From an uncultured Planctomycetia bacterium (lineage in GTDB: Bacteria; Planctomycetota; UBA1135; GCA-002686595), in NCBI GenBank assembly GCA_937952135.1, contig CALFYL010000148.1:1-20548 (forward strand): a stretch of 20,548 nt of DNA, read 5' to 3'. The notes beneath the pieces were generated by a model. That model had not been told where the DNA came from and ran no database searches. It worked only from the letters and a program-made list of their open reading frames with translations. The position numbers and the translations under genes are program-made. Every line of letters starts with the position of its first letter. Positions within the stretch are counted from its first letter, which is position 1. This document shows, piece by piece, positions 15,293-20,548 of this stretch.

Positions 15293-15357
15293 GGGGAGAA
15301 GAAGAGCGAAGAAGAAGCTGAACCCGAAGCGGACGGGTCGGCGCAGAGGGTGCGCCG
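15293..15357 (-). terminator. Tandem hairpins plus pyrimidine tract between holA and mutL
   Basis: Reading in the direction of transcription after the holA stop, there is a 7-bp stem (CGGCGCA 15339-15345 with TGCGCCG 15351-15357), then a 5-bp stem (ACCCG 15322-15326 with CGGGT 15334-15338), then an almost pure pyrimidine tract of about 28 nt (15320 down to 15293) rich in TTC units. This resembles a terminator or attenuator and may reduce read-through from the quinone-holA unit into mutL. Confidence 0.45.
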
Positions 15358-15363
15358 CGCGCC

Positions 15364-16467
15364 TCACCGCGCCCCGCGCCGCACCCTCCACCTCATCGCC
15401 AGCGCCGCCAGTTCGCTCGCGTCCACCCCGCGCGAGCTCTTCGAGTACCTCTCGAGCGCGATCAGGTCCTCGAGCATCGGTCCCCACGCCGCCGGGGCCC
15501 GCGCGACGATCGCGCCGCGGAGCGACTTGTCGAAGTTCGAGACGCCCGCGTCCGCCGCCGCCTGTTCCGGCTTCGCGCCCGCGGCGATCGACTGCGCCGC
15601 GGCGAGCCCCTGACGCACGCGCGGCCTGAGATAGCCGAGCAGGATCGCCGCCAGCGCGCCCTCGTCCGTGTCGCGCGAGCCGTCCTTCTCACGCCGGATT
15701 CCGCCGCGAAACAACGTCTCGATCGCCAGCGTCGAAGCTCCCAGGTCGCCGGCGACGAGCGCGTCCGCGAGTTCGCGCGGCGAGCCCGCGGCCGCGCTGG
15801 ACAAGCCCGCGATCGAGAACGCGCCGCCCGTTCCCTGCGCCGCCGCGAGCTCGTCATCGAGCGCCGCGAGGTCGTTGCCGCGCGCGTGCGCGAGCAAGAG
15901 CGCCTGGTCCGACGTGATCTTCACCTTGCGCTCGCGCGCGCGGCCGACGATCCAGCTCACGAGCTCCGCACGCGCCGGGTCGGGATCGCGCTCCCACGGC
16001 GAGGGCTTCTCGTAGAGCTTGCGGAACGAATAGATGCGCGCGCCGAGCTCGCCGAGCGCCTTCACCACCGACAGGTCCGCGCGCAGCGACTCGGCCGAGA
16101 GCACCACCGCGCCCGCGCCGCGCTTCGCGAAGGCGAGCACCGCGCGCGCCGCCGCCGACTCCTCGCCCGCTTGCTTCTTGAGCAGCGGCTCGGGGTCGTT
16201 GATCACGATGCAGCGCGCGGATGCGAACATCGCCGTGCTCGCGAGGTCGTCCAGCAGCGCCGGCGCGCGGAAGTCGGGATTGCGCGTGTCGTGGCGGCAG
16301 AGTTCGAACTCCGCGGTGCGCGCGCGCTCGACGAGCGCGTCCACTGCGCGCGAGCGGTACCAGCCCTCGGCGCCGCGAACGATCGTCGCCGGGGGCAGGC
16401 CCTTCGACGCCCCGAGGTCGCGCTCGAACGCGCTCCACACCTCGCGCGGATCGGGTTCCTTCGCCAT
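15364..16467 (-). CDS. holA: DNA polymerase III delta subunit (clamp loader)
   Basis: The protein has 367 residues, within the usual 330-370 range. The N-terminal part has G-x-x-x-W-Y-R-S-R-A-V-D-A-L (about 32-45), the degenerate P-loop region where HolA proteins read lGeExfl-x(n)-lr, followed by FRAPALLDDLASTAMFASARCIVIND (about 66-91), the family's 'ell..l.t.plF...rlv.v' stretch. The middle carries KVKITSDQALLLAHARGNDL (about 185-204), and the C-terminal third is all-helical (LADALVAGDLGASTLAIETLF). HolA opens the sliding clamp as part of the clamp loader. It begins 7 nt after the end of ubiA, so it is very likely on the same transcript as the quinone genes. Identity rests on the overall pattern, since delta is poorly conserved. 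Confidence 0.85.
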   Translation of the reverse strand: MAKEPDPREVWSAFERDLGASKGLPPATIVRGAEGWYRSRAVDALVERARTAEFELCRHDTRNPDFRAPALLDDLASTAMFASARCIVINDPEPLLKKQAGEESAAARAVLAFAKRGAGAVVLSAESLRADLSVVKALGELGARIYSFRKLYEKPSPWERDPDPARAELVSWIVGRARERKVKITSDQALLLAHARGNDLAALDDELAAAQGTGGAFSIAGLSSAAAGSPRELADALVAGDLGASTLAIETLFRGGIRREKDGSRDTDEGALAAILLGYLRPRVRQGLAAAQSIAAGAKPEQAAADAGVSNFDKSLRGAIVARAPAAWGPMLEDLIALERYSKSSRGVDASELAALAMRWRVRRGAR

Positions 16468-16474
16468 GGCCCGC

Positions 16475-17368
16475 TCAGAATAGCCGCGGACTCGCGAAGG
16501 CGAGATCGAGCGCGAGCCCGACGAACAATCCGACGCCGATCCAGCCGTTCACGGTGAAGAACGCCATGTCGACACGCGAGAGGTCGTCGGCGCGCACGAG
16601 GCGCTGCTCGTAGACCAGCAGCGCCCCCGCGAGCACGATCGCGGCCAGGTAGATCCAACCCAGGTCCGCGCGCCGCCATGCGACGAGCAGCAGCGCCACC
16701 GTCGCCACGTGCAACGCGCGCGAGATGCGCAAGCTCGCGGCGACGCCGAAACGCGCGGGAATCGAGTGCAAGCCGCTCTCGCGGTCGAAGCGCTCGTCCT
16801 GGCAGGCGTAAATCAGGTCGAAGCCCGCGACCCAGCACAGCACCGCGGCGGCGAGCGAGATCGGAAGCCACAGGTCGCCTTCGAAATCGCCGCGCACGGC
16901 GAGCCACGCGCCGAGCGGCGCGAGGCCGAGCGCGAGTCCGAGGAAGCCGTGCGCGAAGTACGTGAAGCGCTTGGTGAGGCTGTAGAACCACAGCACCGCG
17001 AGCACCGCCGGCGAGAGCTTTCCGCACAGAGGCTGGAGCGCGAACGCCGCGGCGACGAACACGGCCGCGGACAGCACCGCGAGCGAGAGGGCTTGCGCGG
17101 GCTGGAGTCGGCCCGAGGGCAACTCGCGGCCGGCGGTGCGCGGATTTCGGGCGTCGAGGCGCCGATCGATCCATCGATTGAAGGCCATCGCCGAGGTGCG
17201 CGCGGCGACGGCGCACACGACGATCCACGCGAGCGTGGCCGCCCGCGGAACGCCGCGCGCCGCGAGCCATGCGCCCTGCAACGCGAAGGGGAGCGCGAAG
17301 ATCGAGTGGCGAAACGCGACCAGCGAGAACCACGCGCCGAGCTGCGACGAGGCTGCGGCGGCGCTCAC
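16475..17368 (-). CDS. ubiA: UbiA-family polyprenyltransferase (probable MqnP-like, menaquinone pathway)
   Basis: The protein has 297 residues with eight or nine hydrophobic segments, an inner-membrane enzyme. Both Asp-rich substrate motifs are intact: N64-x3-D68-x3-D72 in NRWIDRRLD, and D191-x3-D195 in YACQDERFDRESGLHSIPAR. They bind prenyl diphosphate through Mg. The second motif followed by GLHSIPARFG is typical of the 'other' UbiA group used for menaquinone in futalosine-pathway bacteria (MqnP). That fits a genome that keeps UbiX and MenG but has no obvious ubiquinone genes here. The start is GTG at 17368, overlapping the ubiX stop as GTGA; a longer frame upstream lies inside ubiX. It attaches a polyprenyl tail to the aromatic quinone precursor, whose exact identity is inference. 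Confidence 0.93.
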   Translation of the reverse strand: MSAAAASSQLGAWFSLVAFRHSIFALPFALQGAWLAARGVPRAATLAWIVVCAVAARTSAMAFNRWIDRRLDARNPRTAGRELPSGRLQPAQALSLAVLSAAVFVAAAFALQPLCGKLSPAVLAVLWFYSLTKRFTYFAHGFLGLALGLAPLGAWLAVRGDFEGDLWLPISLAAAVLCWVAGFDLIYACQDERFDRESGLHSIPARFGVAASLRISRALHVATVALLLVAWRRADLGWIYLAAIVLAGALLVYEQRLVRADDLSRVDMAFFTVNGWIGVGLFVGLALDLAFASPRLF

Positions 17369-18036
17369 GAACCTTCCTCGTCCGGCGGCCCTCGCCGCGC
17401 TTCCCCGAGCCCAGGGTCCTCGTCGGGCGCCGCAATTCCCTTCCAGCGCGCGCCGACGTCGTTCTGCACGCCGAGCACGTCGAGCACCTTCCCCACCACG
17501 TGGTCGACGAGATCGTCGAGCGTCTTCGGCGCGTGGTAGAAGCCCGGACTCGCGGGCAGGATCACGGCGCCGAGGCGTGAAAGGCGCAGCATGTTCTCGA
17601 GGTGCAGCGTCGAATACGGCGCCTCGCGCGCCACGAGGACCAGCTTGCGCCGTTCTTTCAGCGCCACGTCCACGGCGCGCTCGACGAGGTTCGAGCTGAA
17701 CCCCACCGAAGCGCGCGCGAGGGTGCCCATGCTGCACGGGCAAACGATCACGCCGCCGGTGAGCGACGTGCCGGAGCTCGGCGGCGCTTCGACGGCCGCA
17801 CCTTGAAACGCTCGCACCCGCGCCGCCACCGGCTCGCCGAGCCAGGGCGCGAGCACCTGCGCGAGCTTCTCTCCGTCGTTTCCGGCGTCGAAGCCTTGCT
17901 CGTGGCGCAGCACCTTGCAGCCGGCGGGCGTGATCGAAACGTCCACGTCGCAGCCCGCGCTCACGAGCGATCGAATCAGGGTGCGCGCGTACACGTGCCC
18001 GCTCGCGCCGGTCAGACCCACGAAGTAACGGCTCAC
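17365..18036 (-). CDS. ubiX: Flavin prenyltransferase UbiX
   Basis: The protein has 223 residues, slightly longer than the usual 190-205 because of an acidic tail (about 200-223). Rossmann-like flavodoxin-fold motifs are clear: VGLTGASG (6-13) at the N-terminus binds FMN phosphate, VIVCPCSMGTLARASVG (97-112) is the family signature, REAPYSTLHLENM (137-149) contacts dimethylallyl phosphate and FMN, and FYHAPKTLDDLVDHVVGKVLDVLG (166-189) closes the domain. UbiX makes prenylated FMN, the cofactor of UbiD-type decarboxylases. No ubiD is in the window, so its partner must be elsewhere. The start is GTG at 18036, overlapping the stop of the CPBP gene as GTGA. It overlaps ubiA in the same way at its end. 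Confidence 0.95.
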   Translation of the reverse strand: MSRYFVGLTGASGHVYARTLIRSLVSAGCDVDVSITPAGCKVLRHEQGFDAGNDGEKLAQVLAPWLGEPVAARVRAFQGAAVEAPPSSGTSLTGGVIVCPCSMGTLARASVGFSSNLVERAVDVALKERRKLVLVAREAPYSTLHLENMLRLSRLGAVILPASPGFYHAPKTLDDLVDHVVGKVLDVLGVQNDVGARWKGIAAPDEDPGLGEARRGPPDEEGS

Positions 18037-18869
18037 CAGATCACGTCCGGATCGACCCCGATCCAAAGGGCCACATTGAACAGTGCGTGCGCCCAGGCGG
18101 CCACGCCCGGGCCGCGCCAGCGGAAGATCAGCCCGAGCGAAAGTCCGCCCAGGCACAACCACGCAAAGGAATCGAGACGGAACGGTCGCGCCGAAAGACC
18201 GAGCCAGCCGGTCACGGGTTCGAAGTGCGCGGCCGCAAAAGCGAGCGTCGAAAGCGTCAAGCCGGCGACTTCGGCCACGAAGCGCGAGAAACCCTCGCCC
18301 GCTCCGAGCGCCGCGGCGAAACGCCGCCCGATCAAGTAGACGAGCGAGTACGCACCGACGCGGAAGAGCAGCTCTTCCCACGCGCCCGCGCCCGCGACGA
18401 GTCCGACTTCGGCGAGGGTCGGCGGCTCGGCCGTCGGATCCCATGAGACATCGATGGCGCCGATCCAGCGCTCCGCGACGCGCGCGGCGAGCACGAGCAA
18501 CGGTCCGAGCACGAGCGCGAACGCGAGGCCTTCGAGGGCGATGCGCGCGAGCGTGCGGCCGAGTTCGACGCCGCGCAGGCGAAGCACGGCGAGGGCCGCG
18601 AAGGCCGCGAGCGCGAGCAGCACCCAACGCACGAGGTCGGCGCGCGCTCCGAGCGGCTGCAGCGCGAGGTCGAGCACGCGCACTCCGGCGTTGCGCGGAG
18701 CGCCGGGTTCGCTCCACAGCACCCACTCGAGCAACACGAGCAGCGGCGTCATCGCGAGCAACCCCGCGCTCAGCGAACGACTCGGTGCGAGCGGCGATTG
18801 GAGCCCGGCGTCTTCCGCCGACGAAGGCTCCGCCGACTTGCGCGAACGAGCGCTCGCCTTGGCGCTCAC
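18033..18869 (-). CDS. CPBP (Rce1-like) family intramembrane metalloprotease-type protein
   Basis: The protein has 278 residues with a Ser/Ala-rich hydrophilic head (1-35) and about six to eight membrane helices. The three CPBP motifs are all present: EELLFR (165-170) for EExxxR, F211-x3-H215 in FAAAH, and H261-x3-N265 in WAHALFN. In Rce1 and related enzymes these residues form the metal/glutamate active site in the membrane, so activity is plausible. Bacterial members are linked to bacteriocin self-immunity, protein processing or unknown roles, but nothing nearby suggests a bacteriocin. Instead the gene is embedded between menG and ubiX with 4-nt overlaps on both sides, which points to a role tied to quinone synthesis or the membrane enzyme beside it; that link is inference. 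The start is GTG at 18869 (GTGA with the menG stop). The substrate is unknown. Confidence 0.88.
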   Translation of the reverse strand: MSAKASARSRKSAEPSSAEDAGLQSPLAPSRSLSAGLLAMTPLLVLLEWVLWSEPGAPRNAGVRVLDLALQPLGARADLVRWVLLALAAFAALAVLRLRGVELGRTLARIALEGLAFALVLGPLLVLAARVAERWIGAIDVSWDPTAEPPTLAEVGLVAGAGAWEELLFRVGAYSLVYLIGRRFAAALGAGEGFSRFVAEVAGLTLSTLAFAAAHFEPVTGWLGLSARPFRLDSFAWLCLGGLSLGLIFRWRGPGVAAWAHALFNVALWIGVDPDVIW

Positions 18870-19567
18870 GCTGCGCGCTCCACGGGCCGCCGGCCCCAGT
18901 GGAGCGAGGCGATGCCGAAGCTCAGGCTGCGGTGCCCGCACGCCTCGAGACCCGCGCGCTCCATCCAGCGCCGGAACTCCTGCGGCTCGGGCCACGCGGA
19001 CACCGTGCGCGGAAGGTAGCGGTAGGCCTCGGCGTCGCCCGAGATCCAGCCGCCGATGCGGGGGAGCACGCGCTGGAAGTAGAACGAGTACAGCTTGCCG
19101 AACAGCCCGCTCGGAGGCGGACTGAACTCGAGCACGAGCACCAGTCCGCCCGGTCGCGCGACGCGCGCGAGCTCGCGCAGACCGGCGTGCGCATCGGCGA
19201 GGTTGCGGACGCCGAAGGCGACCGACACGACGTCCGCGCAGCCGTCCCTCACCGGCAGGCGCAGGGCGTCGCCGTGGATGAACGCCGTGGCCCCGCTCGT
19301 CGAGCGCGCCTTGGGCGGGGCGAGGCTCACCATCTCGCGCGTGAAGTCGACGCCGACGACGCGCGCGCCGACGGCCGCGAAGGCGAGGCTCAGGTCGCCG
19401 GTTCCGCAGCAGGCGTCGACCACCAAGCCGCCGCTCCCCACGCCGCTGAACTCGACCGCACGCTTGCGCCAACGTCGGTCGATCCCGAGCGACAGCACGC
19501 GGTTGAGCAGGTCATAGCGCCCGGCGATCCGGGAGAACATCGAGCGCACTTCGCGGGGATCGGGCAT
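18866..19567 (-). CDS. menG: MenG/UbiE C-methyltransferase (demethylmenaquinone methyltransferase)
   Basis: The protein has 233 residues, the usual length. MenG/UbiE motifs are in order: MFSRIAGRYDLLNRVLSLGIDRRWR (10-34), the SAM-binding VVDACCGTGDLS (49-60), GVDFTREMV (72-80), FGVRNLADA (118-126), and VLVLEFSPP (143-151) before the C-terminal signature region AYRYLPRTVSAWPEP (181-195). The enzyme adds the ring methyl group in the last step of menaquinone synthesis, using SAM. UbiE-type activity on ubiquinone precursors cannot be excluded from sequence alone, but no ubiquinone-specific gene is nearby. It is the first gene of a tightly packed minus-strand unit. The ATG at 19567 begins MPDPREVRSMFSRIAG, the expected N-terminus. 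There is no visible Shine-Dalgarno sequence. Confidence 0.95.
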   Translation of the reverse strand: MPDPREVRSMFSRIAGRYDLLNRVLSLGIDRRWRKRAVEFSGVGSGGLVVDACCGTGDLSLAFAAVGARVVGVDFTREMVSLAPPKARSTSGATAFIHGDALRLPVRDGCADVVSVAFGVRNLADAHAGLRELARVARPGGLVLVLEFSPPPSGLFGKLYSFYFQRVLPRIGGWISGDAEAYRYLPRTVSAWPEPQEFRRWMERAGLEACGHRSLSFGIASLHWGRRPVERAA

Positions 19568-19606
19568 GGCGCCGGGGATGGGGAGTGTCCGCGATGACGG
19601 GCCTTC

Positions 19607-19645
19607 GAAACAAGGGCGCGAAACAAGGGCGCGAAACGGGCGCGC
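19607..19645. repeat. Tandem 13-nt direct repeats upstream of menG
   Basis: GAAACAAGGGCGC occurs twice back to back (19607-19619, 19620-19632), followed by a diverged third copy starting GAAACGGGCGCGC (19633-19645). The repeats lie 40-78 nt upstream of the menG start, where an operator or promoter element would be. They are the most A-rich part of an otherwise GC-saturated spacer. Confidence 0.6.
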
Positions 19646-19764
19646 GCGAGGGCGAGTTGGATCCGGGCGCCGAGTGCGCGGGCGATGGCGCGCCCGTGGC
19701 TGGGCGCGGGGTCGCGTGCCGACCGTGTCGGTGCGCCGAGCATTCAGGTCCGTGTGCAACAACA

Positions 19765-19807
19765 GCCGCGCCCGCGTCCGACCTTCGAGGTCGGCCGCGG
19801 GCGCGGC
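19765..19807 (-). terminator. Strong hairpin terminator downstream of the partial right-hand gene
   Basis: Two 20-nt arms (19765-19784 and 19788-19807) pair with a single T/C mismatch (19777/19795) around a 3-nt TCG loop. The centre reads CCGACCT-TCG-AGGTCGG. The hairpin lies 69 nt past the stop codon of the minus-strand gene at 19877. On that strand it is followed by CTGTTGTTGC, a weak T-rich run, so an intrinsic terminator is likely. It also insulates the menG leader. Confidence 0.7.
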
Positions 19808-19876
19808 GTGAGATCGTTGGCGCGGCCCCTCAGGAGCGCTCCCGGACTGCGGAGCGAACGGAGGGCGCCACCGCCA

Positions 19877-20548
19877 CTACAGACGGAAGTACGTGCTCAG
19901 GAAGCGCGCACCGGGGCACGGGATCGACTGCGTGCCCGGCAGGTAGCCGTCCGTGTCGAAGCGCGTGTTGCCGCTCGTGAGCTGGATCACGTCGACCACG
20001 CCCGGACCTTCGCTCGAGTTCGGAACCGCGAGGAACATGAAGTCGGGGTAGACCGTTTGCACCAGCGTGCCGCCGTTCGGCTTCACGAACGACTTGCCGT
20101 TGATGAGGATCGGCGAGCCGACCGAGTAGTTGCTGAAGGCGTTCGACACCGAACCGATGTTGTTCGTCTCGTCGAAGGCGATGTCGATCGGCACGCCGGT
20201 CAACTGGCCGGGCCCGACCGAAGCGCGCACGACCAGCGACAGGTCGCGGAAATTCGGGTTCGAGAAGAACTGGAAGCCCGTCAGCGGCAGCGGGCCGAAG
20301 CTCGCCGCGTCGACGTCGACGCGCGTCACCGCGCCGCCGATCACGCCCGTGGGCGCGCCGGTCGGACCGAGCGGGTTCTCGTGGACGACCCACACCGAGC
20401 CGCCGAGGTAGTCCCAGTTGAGCGCGATCGTCTTGGGGTTGACGAACTTGAACGGCGCGACGCCGATCGTGTTGTCGTAGCCCCAGCCGTTGACGCCGCT
20501 CGGTCCCGACTCGTAGATCGTCAGGTCGCCGTTGCGGTTCAGCACCCA
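19877..20548 (-). CDS. C-terminal part of an unrecognised, probably secreted protein
   Basis: About 223 residues are visible, ending CPGARFLSTYFRL. The frame is open to the window edge, so the N-terminus and any signal peptide are outside. The codon at 20545 is GTG preceded by an in-frame TGG (Trp), and I read it as internal. The composition is rich in Gly, Asn, Pro, Val and aromatic residues with few Lys and one Cys, as in extracellular beta-rich proteins. Visible stretches include TIYESGPSGVNGWGYDN, LNWDYLGGSVWVVHE, PLPLTGFQFFSNPNFRDLSLVVRASV and FDTDGYLPGTQSIP. I do not recognise a family or a catalytic motif. It is followed by a strong terminator-like hairpin. Confidence 0.8.
   Translation of the reverse strand, partial: WVLNRNGDLTIYESGPSGVNGWGYDNTIGVAPFKFVNPKTIALNWDYLGGSVWVVHENPLGPTGAPTGVIGGAVTRVDVDAASFGPLPLTGFQFFSNPNFRDLSLVVRASVGPGQLTGVPIDIAFDETNNIGSVSNAFSNYSVGSPILINGKSFVKPNGGTLVQTVYPDFMFLAVPNSSEGPGVVDVIQLTSGNTRFDTDGYLPGTQSIPCPGARFLSTYFRL

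Larger units (their letters stand above)
19568..19876. promoter_or_regulatory. Intergenic region holding the menG leader and the terminator of the next gene
   Basis: These 309 nt contain no gene I can support. From the menG side they hold tandem 13-nt repeats (19607-19632, with a partial third copy), a 10-bp inverted repeat (ACGGGCGCGC 19636-19645 with GCGCGCCCGT 19688-19697), a short CCGAC/GTCGG stem (19719-19731), and the strong hairpin at 19765-19807. The menG operon promoter must lie here, but I cannot place -35/-10 boxes. Confidence 0.5.

Noticed and set aside
11023..15613. Very long plus-strand frames opposite the S9 and mutL genes
   Set aside because: Both strands stay open because stop codons are rare at this GC content; only the minus-strand frames show conserved catalytic motifs.
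18033..18869. CPBP gene as bacteriocin self-immunity or abortive infection gene
   Set aside because: No bacteriocin precursor, ABC exporter or defence gene is in the neighbourhood; the overlaps tie it to the quinone genes instead.
1..20548. tRNA, rRNA, insertion sequence, prophage or toxin-antitoxin module
   Set aside because: Nothing in the read sequence resembles CCA-ended cloverleaves, rRNA conserved stretches, transposase motifs or small paired toxin genes.

Overview
The window is about 20.5 kb of very GC-rich, densely coded bacterial chromosome. It holds fourteen protein genes, two of them cut by the window edges, and no RNA gene or mobile element that I can see. The secreted protein at 6695-9430 ends in a Cys-bounded C-terminal module of a kind I associate with secreted proteins of deep-branching Planctomycetota. 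Together with a sulfatase-fold protein, an S46 peptidase and a UbiX/UbiA/MenG quinone cluster, this suggests a planctomycete. That assignment is inference; no marker gene settles it.

Layout from left to right. (1) 1-3115, minus strand: a sulfatase-fold exported protein whose catalytic positions look lost, preceded on the same strand by a receiver-like/degenerate GGDEF/EAL c-di-GMP phosphodiesterase. (2) 3230-4333, plus strand: an RlmN/Cfr-family radical SAM methyltransferase that overlaps tail-to-tail with (3) 4308-6419, minus strand: an exported S46 dipeptidyl-peptidase. (4) 6695-9430, plus strand: a 911-residue secreted repeat protein, followed by a large branched inverted repeat and a small putative lipoprotein gene (9617-10120). 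(5) 10146-13338, minus strand: an exported S9 prolyl-oligopeptidase translationally coupled to a membrane-anchored SGNH hydrolase. (6) 13427-19567, minus strand: menG, a CPBP-family membrane protein, ubiX, ubiA, holA and mutL. The first three junctions of this run are identical GTGA stop/start overlaps. (7) 19877-20548, minus strand: the C-terminal part of an unrecognised protein, ending at a strong hairpin.

The menG-CPBP-ubiX-ubiA run reads as late menaquinone synthesis: a prenyltransferase, the prenyl-FMN synthase that serves a UbiD-type decarboxylase, and the final C-methyltransferase. The form of the UbiA protein fits the futalosine route (MqnP-like). HolA (clamp-loader delta) and MutL (mismatch repair, with endonuclease motifs) follow downstream. 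The S46 and S9 peptidases and the repeat protein suggest extracytoplasmic peptide and polymer processing.

The observations I rate highest are the apparently dead sulfatase-fold protein, the CPBP gene locked into a quinone operon by GTGA couplings, and several structured inverted repeats, including one that contains the stop codons of both convergent genes. I found no CRISPR, toxin-antitoxin, defence or phage system. Most of the window is housekeeping or secretome content.
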